Shown: positions 16,871 to 26,333 of the stretch, one piece after another
Position numbering within the stretch: the stretch's first letter is position 1
Layout of the letters: each line of letters begins with the position of its first letter
NCBI GenBank assembly: GCA_015272165.1
Contig: JACYMF010000008.1
Location: forward strand, 62,001-126,000
Length of the DNA stretch: 64,000 nt
From: Cyanobacterium sp. T60_A2020_053
GTDB taxonomy: Bacteria; Cyanobacteriota; Cyanobacteriia; Cyanobacteriales; Cyanobacteriaceae
Direction: 5' to 3'
The notes under the pieces: generated by a model
Database searches by the model: none
What the model was told of the DNA's origin: nothing
The model's input: the letters and a program-made list of their open reading frames with translations, nothing else
Position numbers and translations under genes: made by a program

Positions 16871-19800
16871 CTAACTAACTTTAAATCGTGCCACGTTAGA
16901 TTCTAACTGTTGAGCAACTTGTAATAATTGCCCGAAAGAATCAGATAATTTAGTTACCGAAACAGTAGTTTTTTCCGCAACTCGTGCCACATCAGACATT
17001 TTTTCGCCCACGCTTTCCGAGTTTTCCGACTGCTCAAAAGCAGCAGCCGCAATCACTTCTACCAATTCGTTAATCTGTAAAGTAGCCGCCGTGATTTGGT
17101 TCAAACTTTGGCGCGTTTCCTCCACCAGTTTACTACCTTCTACCACCTGCTCGTTACCTTGTTCCATCGCCGTTACTACGCTTTTGGTTTCTGAGATAAT
17201 TTCACTAACTAGCTTTTCAATATCAGCCGTTGCTGATGCTGATTGACTCGCCAGCGCCCTCACCTCTTCAGCAATTACCGCAAACCCTGTTCCTTGCTCC
17301 CCGGCGCGCGCCGCCTCGATGGAGGCTTTCAAAGCCAAAAGGTGAGTTTGAGCAGCAAAGCGCCCGATGAGAGATACCACATTGGAAATATTTTGGGTCG
17401 TATCCCCTAACTTTTTCACCTGTTTGGCTGCCTGTTGCACCGTAGTCCGAATATCGAGAATAGATTTAACCGTCCGGTTCATGGCGAGGTCCCCCATTTC
17501 TACGCTCTCTTGGGCTTTTTGCAGGGCTTCTTCTGCCTGTTCAGCACTTTCCGCCACCATATTACTAGAACGACTCATAGCGTCAATAGTAGCTAAGGCT
17601 TGGCTGATATTTTCTACCTGTTCCCTGATTTCTCCTTGTAAGACCTTAACATCACTTTCGTTAATGGTAGTAGTTTCCGTTACAGAAAGCGCCGCCGTTT
17701 GTACCTGAGATACAATTTTACGCAAGTTTTCAATGGTGGCATTGTAAGAGTCAGCAATAGTGCCGATTTCATCTTCCGTCACCGTGGCTCGAATGGTCAA
17801 ATCACCATCAGAAACTGGATCAACCTGCATTAAGAGGTCTAAAGCTCGTTTTTGTAATAACTCCCTTGCCTCTCTTTGTTCTTGCTCTGAGTTTCGCTGA
17901 GTTTCTACTAACTGCACCCTTTCCAAACCTAAACCCACTTGAGTGGCAATTTGTCCAAAAATCTCCACTTCTCCTTTTTCCCAATTTCTCGGTCCTGAGC
18001 ATTGATGACAAATTAATAATCCCATCAAATTCTGATTAACGATGATGGGCGATACTAAGTTGGCGATCACTTTAAACGGCTCAAGTTGTTTAAGGTGACA
18101 TTCCGTTAATCCAGCTTGATAAATATTGGGGGTAGCCTGTACGCGCCCTTGCAAGTATTTTTCCACATAACGATCTGCAAAACAAGGATCAGCAACAGTA
18201 GCGCCCAAAGCCTGTGGATAGCCTTGTACTACTGATTCAGCGGTAATTGTACCCTTCCAAGTTTCGTCAAATTCATAAACAATGGTACGGTCAGCGCCCA
18301 TCACCGGTCGAACTTCCGCTACGATTTGATTTAATAATTGCTGACGACTACTTTTAGACGCAATAGAAAGAGTTAATTCTTTGAGCTGATCTGATCTTCT
18401 CGCACTAAGGATTTGACCTTTCAACAGGTTAACCCTGTCCAAAATCACCCCAAAACGCAGGGCAAGTTGTCCCATAAAGGTAATTTCTTTATCCTCCCAC
18501 TGATGGTAATTTTCACAATGGTGGGCGATAAATAAAGCGAATAATTGTCCCTGACTGATAATCGGCACTACTAAATTTGATTTAATTTGCAATCTGTGCA
18601 TCAAGGCTTCGTGTTCAGGTGCAAATCCAGCTTCATAGACATTTTCAGTAGGTACAACTCGACCATTGATGTAGGCTTCCCTTAATTCTAAAGGAATACA
18701 AGGATCGTTAATTTCTTCTTCAAGGGCGCTAGGGAATCGGACGCTACCAGCTTCATTAGAAATATAACCACTCCAATCCGGTTTAAAACGATAAATAACC
18801 ACCCGATCCACTTTTAAAATGGCTTGAGCTTTAGCTAAAGCGCGGTTAAATACCTGATCCACGTCAGTTTCATCTAGGGTTTTCGCCCCTGTAATTTCTT
18901 GTAATAACACCGCTTTGTCGTTATCTAACATTAACATCTCTTGGTTTTCAGCGATGTTATCAGCTAACTGGTTAAAAGCTCTACCTAGTTTACCAATTTC
19001 ATCATCCCCTAAAATATTAATTTTCTCCCTATAGTCTCCCTCGGCAAATTTTTCCGTTGCTCTTTGTAAATTTTCAATTCTACGAGCGATTGCCCTTCCT
19101 AAAATGACAATAAAAATTAGGTTTAAGGCAACAACTGCCACCGCAACTTGTGATTGTAAAGTCACACTATTGCGCAAAATCGAGTTTAATTCTGTCTCTG
19201 GTGTACCGCGCACCAATACCCCTACGGGTTCATCTAAACTGTTGATAATGGCACGGGCGCTTACTGTGTAAATATCGTCTTCTTCTGCTAAATTAGTTCT
19301 GGTGAAAACAATTTCGCCTTCATTTTCCAGCGCCCTCCGCAATATACCTTCATCGGCTAAAGGTTCATCATATTCCAATTCTTCATTATGTTCGTGAGAG
19401 GCGCTGGCTAACTGAAATTGTCCATTATCTAATAATTTGTAAATTGCTGAATAACCACCGTTAAACTCATTTACAGTAGTTTCCACCACACTATATTTAC
19501 CATTAATGACATCACCAGCTACCAGCGCCCCAATAACTCGATTAGTATTAGGAACTACCACTGGAGTCACCACATAACGAATTAAAGCATCGCTACCCGG
19601 TTGAAAAAGTCTGAGATTCAGGGGATTTTCCCTTTGTAATTCATCCCAAGATACCAACTCACTGATCCGAATTTGTTGATTACTTTCGATTGCCCTTGTT
19701 ACTAATCCTTGGGGGTCAAAAATTTCTCCCTGACGGTTACTAGCATTACCATTAACAATAATACGTTTATCTATACCTACCAAAGTAGCATATTCGATAT

Positions 19801-20266
19801 TTCTAGCATTAATTTCGTTTAAAAGAATTTGGCGCGCTACCCTCAACTGGTCTATGGAGGGATTTTGTCCATTAAATTTAGTTAAAGCAGTGTTAATAAT
19901 AGCTGAGTTATCGGATTGACCACGAAAACCAAAACTCATTTGATCAATTTTTATATCATAATTAACTGCTGATGCCTTTAACTCAGATGCTGATTGTTTG
20001 GCTAACTGTTGTCTTCCTCCTCGGATGGTTTGGGTTACACCTACCCCCACCAGAGAGGCAATGGCTAACGCTTGAGCAGTCACCAATACCAATAACTGTT
20101 TTTGTCTTAAGGAAAGGTTGTAGAACCATTGCACCACTGGACCTAGTTCTTTTTGAGGTTCTTCTGGTGCTTGACTCGGAGGGGGGGTAACAATCGGAGT
20201 TCGGTCAATTTTTTGGGTTGTTACACGATTGAGATTTAATCTAGGTTTTTCGGGCGCTTGTGTCAT
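16871..20266 (-). CDS. Methyl-accepting chemotaxis protein with one cyanobacteriochrome GAF (PixJ-like)
   Basis: The start is taken at ATG 20266 (MTQAPEKPRL), not the upstream TTG at 20326. The tandem paralogue begins MTQTSPKP, and the extra 20 codons lie next to a 17-bp tandem repeat. The 1131 residues are: membrane helix ~58-78, periplasmic sensor domain, helix ~374-393, HAMP, GAF1 ~461-611, GAF2 ~637-786, a second HAMP-like linker, and an MCP signalling domain to the end. GAF2 has both cysteines of DXCF cyanobacteriochromes: Cys695 in ADPCFADRY and Cys723 in [14 protein letters not shown]1 keeps DPC (Cys523) but has PEHEAL where the bilin Cys should be. The hairpin tip reads QTHLLALKASIEAARAGEQG, altered from the consensus. 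It probably signals light to a CheA-like kinase. Confidence 0.92.
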   Translation of the reverse strand: MTQAPEKPRLNLNRVTTQKIDRTPIVTPPPSQAPEEPQKELGPVVQWFYNLSLRQKQLLVLVTAQALAIASLVGVGVTQTIRGGRQQLAKQSASELKASAVNYDIKIDQMSFGFRGQSDNSAIINTALTKFNGQNPSIDQLRVARQILLNEINARNIEYATLVGIDKRIIVNGNASNRQGEIFDPQGLVTRAIESNQQIRISELVSWDELQRENPLNLRLFQPGSDALIRYVVTPVVVPNTNRVIGALVAGDVINGKYSVVETTVNEFNGGYSAIYKLLDNGQFQLASASHEHNEELEYDEPLADEGILRRALENEGEIVFTRTNLAEEDDIYTVSARAIINSLDEPVGVLVRGTPETELNSILRNSVTLQSQVAVAVVALNLIFIVILGRAIARRIENLQRATEKFAEGDYREKINILGDDEIGKLGRAFNQLADNIAENQEMLMLDNDKAVLLQEITGAKTLDETDVDQVFNRALAKAQAILKVDRVVIYRFKPDWSGYISNEAGSVRFPSALEEEINDPCIPLELREAYINGRVVPTENVYEAGFAPEHEALMHRLQIKSNLVVPIISQGQLFALFIAHHCENYHQWEDKEITFMGQLALRFGVILDRVNLLKGQILSARRSDQLKELTLSIASKSSRQQLLNQIVAEVRPVMGADRTIVYEFDETWKGTITAESVVQGYPQALGATVADPCFADRYVEKYLQGRVQATPNIYQAGLTECHLKQLEPFKVIANLVSPIIVNQNLMGLLICHQCSGPRNWEKGEVEIFGQIATQVGLGLERVQLVETQRNSEQEQREARELLQKRALDLLMQVDPVSDGDLTIRATVTEDEIGTIADSYNATIENLRKIVSQVQTAALSVTETTTINESDVKVLQGEIREQVENISQALATIDAMSRSSNMVAESAEQAEEALQKAQESVEMGDLAMNRTVKSILDIRTTVQQAAKQVKKLGDTTQNISNVVSLIGRFAAQTHLLALKASIEAARAGEQGTGFAVIAEEVRALASQSASATADIEKLVSEIISETKSVVTAMEQGNEQVVEGSKLVEETRQSLNQITAATLQINELVEVIAAAAFEQSENSESVGEKMSDVARVAEKTTVSVTKLSDSFGQLLQVAQQLESNVARFKVS

Positions 20267-20324
20267 TTTTCTTGGCGTTGATAACAGCGTAATTTTATTG
20301 GTTCGTAGGGGTTGAATATTATTC

Positions 20325-20383
20325 AACCCTTATAGAGTTTTAACCCTTATAGAGTTTTAACCCTTATAGAGTTTTAACCCTTA
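20325..20383. repeat. 17-bp tandem repeat, three units plus a partial
   Basis: The unit AACCCTTATAGAGTTTT is repeated exactly at 20325, 20342 and 20359, then broken off at 20376-20383. It lies just upstream of the first chemoreceptor gene, where its promoter or leader would be. Confidence 0.92.
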
Positions 20384-20386
20384 ATA

Positions 20387-20457
20387 GCTTCGCAATTTCC
20401 CCACCGTGTAATGAATTACACGGCTATTAGGTATCGTTCAATAAATTGAACTAAGAT
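20387..20457 (+). repeat. Repeat family C, full copy
   Basis: CTTCGCAATTT, then CCGTGTAATGAATTACACGG, then GTTCAATAAATTGAACTAAG: the same order as at 2001-2073. It sits between the two chemoreceptor genes, adjacent to the 17-bp tandem repeat. Confidence 0.78.
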
Positions 20458-20489
20458 TAGATGATGATTATTCATAATTCATAATTCTT

Positions 20490-23400
20490 CTAACTAACTT
20501 TAAATTTACTGACACTTTCTTGTAAATTTTCAGAAACTTTCAATAATTTACGGAATTTGCGTGCTACGTCTTCCACCGCCGTAGAAGTTTCACTGGCAAT
20601 GGTGGCAACATCTGCCATGGTTTCCGTGATTTCGTCTGATGTCTGAGACTGTTCTGCCGCCGCCGAGGCGATGGTAGTTACTAATTGGTTAATTTGGGCT
20701 GAGGCTGCGGTAATTTGGGTCAAGGATGCTCGAGTTTCTTCTACTAACCTTGTACCTTCTACTACCTGTTCTGTACCAAATTCCATAGCTTTTACTACTT
20801 CATTGGTTTCCTGTTGAATCTCAGCTACTACTTTTTCAATATCCGATGTCGCTTCTGCTGACTGGCGCGCCAGTGAGCGCACTTCCTCCGCAACTACCGC
20901 AAAACCTCGACCTTCTTCCCCGGCGTGCGCCGCCTCAATGGATGCGTTTAACGCTAATAGGTTGGTTTGATCGGCAAAACTACCAATCAGGTTCACAACT
21001 TTAGAAATTTTTTGGGTTGATTCCCCTAATCGTTTTACTTTTTTGGCGGTTTCTGCTACGGTTTCTCGAATGGCTAAAATACCATCAACCGTACGATTCA
21101 TCGCTAATTCCCCTTCTTCTACACTGCGATTGGCTTGTAATACTGCTTGTTCAGCTTGTTCGGCGTTATCGAGGACGAGGCGCGCTGAGAAGGACAAAGA
21201 TTGAACCCGTTCTAATGCTACGTTAATATCATCAGACTGACGGAGAATTTCTATTGCCAAGTTAGCAATAACTGCTTCCTGTTCACTAACTACCTCCGTT
21301 ACCGCACGAGTACCACCTTGTACTTGAGTTACGATTTTTCTCAAACTTTCAATGGTCGCATTGTATGAGTCAGCGATAGTACCAATTTCATCTTCCGTTA
21401 CTGTGGCACGAATGGTCAAATCCCCTTGAGATACGGGGTCAACCTGCATTAAGAGTTCTAATGCCCTTTGCTGGATTCTTTCTTTCTCTTGTCTTTGCTC
21501 TAATTCTGAAGCTCTTTGTCTTTCCAATAACTGGATACGTTCTAAAGCTGGTCCAATTTGAGTGGCTAACTGAGAAATAAAGCTGGATTCTGATTCTGTC
21601 CACTGACGAGGTCCGGAACATTGGTGAGCAATTAATAAACCTAAAAGGTTATTATCCACAATTACTGGTGTTACTAAGTTTGCTTTCACTGCAAAGGGTT
21701 CTAACTGCTCAATATGGCATTTCGTCAGCCCAGCGGTGTAAATATTCGGTGTGGCTTGGACTCGACCTTGTTTGTATTTGTCCACATACTTATCAGCAAA
21801 ACAAGGGTCTTTAATCATAGCACCCAAGGCTTGGGGAAACTGTGGATCGACAGATTCGGCAATAATAGTACCTTTCCAATCTTGATCAAAAGTATAGATA
21901 ATCACTCGATCCGTTCTCAAGGCTTCTCTGGTTTTAGCGGTGGTTACCTCGAAAACTTTTTCTTGATTGAGAGATTCAGCAATTTTGAAACTGATGTCTT
22001 TTAATTTGACTGATAAGAAACCGTCTAACTGCTGGTTTTGAATCAACATTACCCGTTCTAAAGCTGGACCCATTTGAGTAGCTGTTTGGGTGAAAAAGTC
22101 GATTTCATTAGGGCGCCAATTTCTGGGGCTAGAACACTGATGAGCAATCAATAGTCCTAATAGTTTTCCTTCTACGACGACGGGCGCTACTAAATTGGCT
22201 TTGACAGCAAAGGGTTCCAACTGCTTGAGATGACAATCTGTTAAACCGGCATTGTAGATGTCGTTGGTAGCTTGTACCCGACCATTGAGATATTTATCAA
22301 CGTATTTTCCTTCAAAACAGGGATCATGAATTTGAGCCCCCAGCGCGCGTGGGTAGTTCCGATCTACTGATTCAGCAATTACTGTCCCTTGCCAATTTTC
22401 ATTGAAAGTATAGACAATGACTCGATCAGAACCTAGCGCTTGACGAATTTCGTTAACAGCAATATTGAACACCTCATTAACTTCAAAGGCTTTGGTCATT
22501 TCAAGGGTAATATTTTTCAGCAAGTTCGACTGAGAAGCAAACATTTGTTGTTCCTGAATCAAATTCCGCAGTTGGGAAGTCATTTGGTTGACATTTTCCC
22601 CTAACTGTGCAATCTCGTCATCCCCATCAACAGCAATTTGTTGATCTAATTCTCCTTGACCAATTTTTTTCACAGCTCGAGACATTTTGGTAATGGGGTC
22701 AGTAGCTTTTCCAGCTAGAAGCAAGGAAGCAACTGCCACCGCAGCGCCCGTCACCACTACCCCAGTGAATAACCATCCCAACAAAGCACTTTTATAGGCA
22801 AAGGCTGTACCACTATCAATGGTAATTAAAGTTTTCCAAATTCTTTGTTCTTGATCTTGTTGCCAAGTATTTAGAGCAAATAAAATCTCCTCGTTATTTT
22901 TTCTTCCTTCTAATACTTCACTGACATCCGCTACGGTGTTACCACCAAGAATATTACGGGTTTGGGGAATTACTTCTTCTATGGTAGTACCCACTAATTC
23001 AGTTTCTGAACTAATAATAATCTGATTTTCACTGTTAACAATATAAAAATCCTGTTGATTATTTCCGATGTAACCAAATAAGTTAGCAATACCGGTGACG
23101 GGAATAGAACCGACTACCACTGCGGTTACTTCCTGACTAGCATTCAAAATGGGTGAAGCCATATATAAATAACTTTCACCATTTCTTTGAATTAAAGAAC
23201 TAATTTTGCTACTTTTTTGGTTAATTACTTCGCTAAAATAACCCTGAGTAAACTGGTTGCCAAAGTCTCTCCCCTCCGTAGTTAGCACTAAATCACCACG
23301 CAGGTTAAATACGCCGATACTATCGAAATCAGGATAAATTTGTAAATAGTTATCTAGGTATGCCTGTTGATCTGCTTCGGTGACGGGCGCTCCTCTAAAA

Positions 23401-23783
23401 GTCCTAATAGTAAAAACATCTAACTGACTAATGGCTTCAATATTTTCTAATCGTGAGTTTAAATAAGTTTCTAACTCTCTCGTGACACTGGAGGCAGTTT
23501 GTGCCAACTGTAAATCAACTTGATTTCTAAACTGGGCATTAGTAGAAAGATAAGCAATACTTCCCACTACCACCGAAGGCACTACCCCCATCAAAATCGC
23601 TGTGATGGTGGCTTTATTCTTCAAATTTTGTTTTTGCCACCAACTTTTAAAAGTATTACCAGCTTGGTTTAATACTGGACTAGAAGATATTTTGGTCACA
23701 GAGGAAGAACCATTCAGTTGTTCTAGATTTTTGCTCTGTGAATTATTAACTTGAGGAGTGGGTTTTGGGGAAGTCTGGGTCAT
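20490..23783 (-). CDS. Methyl-accepting chemotaxis protein with two cyanobacteriochrome GAFs (PixJ-like)
   Basis: 1097 residues: membrane helix 60-81, dCache-like periplasmic domain ~85-330, helix 337-358, HAMP 359-411, GAF1 ~425-580, GAF2 ~595-755, HAMP-like linker ~770-820, MCP signalling domain to the end. Both GAFs carry the full DXCF-type cysteine pair: HDPCFEGKY (Cys489) with TDCHLKQ (Cys517), and KDPCFADKY (Cys661) with TKCHIEQ (Cys689). Family knowledge: such GAFs bind phycocyanobilin or phycoviolobilin and switch between blue- or violet- and green- or teal-absorbing states, as in PixJ phototaxis receptors. The hairpin tip [20 protein letters not shown] is near consensus. It lies upstream of, and is paralogous to, the next receptor. 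No cheW, cheY or cheA is adjacent. Confidence 0.93.
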   Translation of the reverse strand: MTQTSPKPTPQVNNSQSKNLEQLNGSSSVTKISSSPVLNQAGNTFKSWWQKQNLKNKATITAILMGVVPSVVVGSIAYLSTNAQFRNQVDLQLAQTASSVTRELETYLNSRLENIEAISQLDVFTIRTFRGAPVTEADQQAYLDNYLQIYPDFDSIGVFNLRGDLVLTTEGRDFGNQFTQGYFSEVINQKSSKISSLIQRNGESYLYMASPILNASQEVTAVVVGSIPVTGIANLFGYIGNNQQDFYIVNSENQIIISSETELVGTTIEEVIPQTRNILGGNTVADVSEVLEGRKNNEEILFALNTWQQDQEQRIWKTLITIDSGTAFAYKSALLGWLFTGVVVTGAAVAVASLLLAGKATDPITKMSRAVKKIGQGELDQQIAVDGDDEIAQLGENVNQMTSQLRNLIQEQQMFASQSNLLKNITLEMTKAFEVNEVFNIAVNEIRQALGSDRVIVYTFNENWQGTVIAESVDRNYPRALGAQIHDPCFEGKYVDKYLNGRVQATNDIYNAGLTDCHLKQLEPFAVKANLVAPVVVEGKLLGLLIAHQCSSPRNWRPNEIDFFTQTATQMGPALERVMLIQNQQLDGFLSVKLKDISFKIAESLNQEKVFEVTTAKTREALRTDRVIIYTFDQDWKGTIIAESVDPQFPQALGAMIKDPCFADKYVDKYKQGRVQATPNIYTAGLTKCHIEQLEPFAVKANLVTPVIVDNNLLGLLIAHQCSGPRQWTESESSFISQLATQIGPALERIQLLERQRASELEQRQEKERIQQRALELLMQVDPVSQGDLTIRATVTEDEIGTIADSYNATIESLRKIVTQVQGGTRAVTEVVSEQEAVIANLAIEILRQSDDINVALERVQSLSFSARLVLDNAEQAEQAVLQANRSVEEGELAMNRTVDGILAIRETVAETAKKVKRLGESTQKISKVVNLIGSFADQTNLLALNASIEAAHAGEEGRGFAVVAEEVRSLARQSAEATSDIEKVVAEIQQETNEVVKAMEFGTEQVVEGTRLVEETRASLTQITAASAQINQLVTTIASAAAEQSQTSDEITETMADVATIASETSTAVEDVARKFRKLLKVSENLQESVSKFKVS

Positions 23784-24020
23784 CGAATCTACCTCTTGGC
23801 TATTTTTGCTAATCTATGTTAAGTATTTATACCTACACTGCTTCGGGTGTTGAGTAAGTAATCATAAATCTTTATCTACCCAACTATTCTAGCTTAATTG
23901 ATTCTTGGTGAAGGTATTTTTTCATTAACAATCAAGACTTACACACTTTTAGGAAAATTTAGGAATTTTGATACATTTCCCCTTTTCTTTTCGTAAACCC
24001 TAATTATCCATTGTCCATGA

Positions 24021-26234
24021 CTATGATTTTTTACTTTCTTCATTATTGTGACCATAACCATAGGTATAACCGTAGCCATAATTTTTTTTGTAACCAGATT
24101 TATAACCATAGCCGTAACCATATCCCTCATCTTTGCGATTAAAGCAGTTAAGAATTAATCCAGCCACATTAATATTAGCCTGTTCGATAATCTCTCGACT
24201 AGCTTTCAAAAGAGGCAAAGTAGCTTTACCTTGACGAATTACCATTAACATAGCGTCACTCATCCTCGCAAACAACTGAGCATCCGCCGCCACAGTCAAA
24301 GGTGGTGCGTCAATAATAATCAAAGCATAATTTTTTCTTTGTTCCTGAATAAAATTAAGCATTTGGGGAGAACCGATTAAACCCACCGGGTTATTATTAT
24401 GTCCCCCCGCCGGAAAAATATCTAAATTTTCGATACCCAAAATATCTTGACCACTAACTAATAACTGCTCAAAAGGAATACGACCGTTACTCTGTAGATA
24501 TTGATTTAAACCTTTTTCTGCTTGATAATTCCAAATGACTTTTTGAGATGGTTTACGCATATCCCCTTCAATTAAAAGCACTTTTTTAGCGCCCTCCGCC
24601 GAGTCATCTTGAGGATTTAAAATTTCGGCAGCAACGGTAGCCAAATTGGCCGCAGTAGTGGATTTCCCCTCCCCGGGTACAGAACTAGAAATGGTAATGA
24701 CATTTAGTGCTTGTTTTTCGGTACTCATAAAACTGAGGGTAGTATATAACTGTCGATATTCCTCAGCAATTACCGAGTTAGAATGGTCTCTGGCAGGTAT
24801 TTGAGTTGTGCTATCTTTGCCTAAAACCTCAGAAAAATTGTTAACCCTAGCTAAGATAGTTTGAGGTAATACTTTCTTAACACTTTCAGAACTTTTGAGA
24901 CCTTTATCTAATTTATCTAAAATTAGAGCAACAATGGAAGCTAAAATGACACCACCAATGAAGGATTGAGCGATGTAGAGTAGTTTTCGACTTGGTATAG
25001 GAGTATCGGGAACTAATGCCCTTTCTACCAATTGAATATTGCCCTGGGTCTTACTCAGAGAAATTTGTACATCCTGATAGTTTTGTACCAAGTTTCGCAC
25101 TAAATTTTCTCTGACTTCAATATCTCTTTGTAGTTGTTGGTTTTTAAACTCTAATTCTGGTAACTGATTAACTCTTTGACGGTAATCATCAATTAAGTTT
25201 TCTAAGGATACCAGTTGAGCTTCTAGGCTTTGTATTTGTCTTTCGGTATCAGCATACTCTTCTAATAATCGAGTTTGGGTTTGTCCGGGTTGCACAATGG
25301 CATCAATATTGACGTTGGTATTATCTTGAGTTTGACTGACAAAGGTGTTATCTATTTGATTTTGTAATTGTTCTCTTAATACTTCTTCTTCTCTTTGTAG
25401 TGCAATAATTTGGGGATGTTGATCACCAAAACGGACTTTTTCTGTTTCAATTTTCGCTTTGAGGGTTTGCAATTCTTTTAATAAGCTACCAGCTACGGGG
25501 GATTCATTAATAAAACTAGAAACTACAGCGCTCCTCGAATCCACTTGGAAAATTTCTTGTAGGGATTGTTGTTTTGCTCTGAGGGCGGATAATTCCGTTT
25601 TAGTGGTAGCCATTTGTTTATCCAACTCGCCAATAATTTGCACAGTGGAACTAGCTTCGGCTTGAATGTCTAAAATACGATTGGATTGCTTAAATTCTTT
25701 TAATTCTTCTGTGACTAATTCTAATGATTCTTGGCTTTTGGGTAGTTGTTGTTCGAGAAAAGTAGCTACGTTGCGATTTTCTTGTAAATTTCTTTCTAAA
25801 TCAATGGCAAGATAATTATCCATCCAACTGTTAACGATTTGAGCGGCCAGAAGAGGGTCTTCATCTTCATAAGATAATTCAATAATCTCTGTATCTCTAA
25901 TATTAGTAATATTAATGTTTTTAAGTATATCTAGTTCTTCTTCATCTTGTTGTTGATCTAGTTGTAAATCTTTTATTACTCTTTGGGCAAGTAGTTCAGA
26001 ATTAATCAATTCCAAATCGTTAGCAACGTTACTTCTTTTTTGATTGAGGGCAAGAATATCAGCTATATTACCGCCACCACGGTTATTGGGAAATAAAAGT
26101 TTGCCGGTGGCTCGATAAACGTCCACTTGAGTGGCTGCTTTTTGGAAGCCTAGTAACACTACCGCAATAAAAACAATACTGGCAGGAAACCAACGACGGC
26201 GAAGAATTTTTAGATATAGAATTAAATCTTCCAT
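24021..26234 (-). CDS. Wzc-like polysaccharide co-polymerase with BY-kinase domain
   Basis: 737 residues. An N-terminal Wzz domain has its first membrane helix near 14-31, followed by long coiled coils (about 150-400) and a second helix near 410-435. The C-terminal bacterial tyrosine kinase has Walker A SSVPGEGKST (Lys524), Walker A' LLIEGDMRKP and Walker B ALIIIDAPP. In A' the usual first Asp is Glu. The tail is a Tyr/Gly cluster ending YGYGYTYGYGHNNEESKKS, the autophosphorylation site in this family. It controls chain length and export of exopolysaccharide in the inner membrane. It is preceded by the Wza-like gene with a 99-bp gap, so an operon is likely. No glycosyltransferases are nearby. 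Confidence 0.93.
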   Translation of the reverse strand: MEDLILYLKILRRRWFPASIVFIAVVLLGFQKAATQVDVYRATGKLLFPNNRGGGNIADILALNQKRSNVANDLELINSELLAQRVIKDLQLDQQQDEEELDILKNINITNIRDTEIIELSYEDEDPLLAAQIVNSWMDNYLAIDLERNLQENRNVATFLEQQLPKSQESLELVTEELKEFKQSNRILDIQAEASSTVQIIGELDKQMATTKTELSALRAKQQSLQEIFQVDSRSAVVSSFINESPVAGSLLKELQTLKAKIETEKVRFGDQHPQIIALQREEEVLREQLQNQIDNTFVSQTQDNTNVNIDAIVQPGQTQTRLLEEYADTERQIQSLEAQLVSLENLIDDYRQRVNQLPELEFKNQQLQRDIEVRENLVRNLVQNYQDVQISLSKTQGNIQLVERALVPDTPIPSRKLLYIAQSFIGGVILASIVALILDKLDKGLKSSESVKKVLPQTILARVNNFSEVLGKDSTTQIPARDHSNSVIAEEYRQLYTTLSFMSTEKQALNVITISSSVPGEGKSTTAANLATVAAEILNPQDDSAEGAKKVLLIEGDMRKPSQKVIWNYQAEKGLNQYLQSNGRIPFEQLLVSGQDILGIENLDIFPAGGHNNNPVGLIGSPQMLNFIQEQRKNYALIIIDAPPLTVAADAQLFARMSDAMLMVIRQGKATLPLLKASREIIEQANINVAGLILNCFNRKDEGYGYGYGYKSGYKKNYGYGYTYGYGHNNEESKKS

Positions 26235-26333
26235 TATGAGTAGTTACTGAACTGATTGATAATAAAGGTTTGTGATAAATTGTTCTGGGGAGTAGGAGTG
26301 AGGCAGGAAAAATTTTGCTTTGTTAAATATAGC

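Noticed and set aside
17302-17315. GC-rich GGCGCGCGCC-like clusters (also 26894) as regulatory sites or CpG-like islands
   Set aside because: They fall inside conserved coding sequence (AARAG and SARA codons) and are explained by it.
23939-24130. 63-residue ORF over the Tyr-rich tail of the Wzc-like gene
   Set aside because: It is a frame shadow of the repeated Tyr/Gly codons; Met/Val repeats in it are artefacts.
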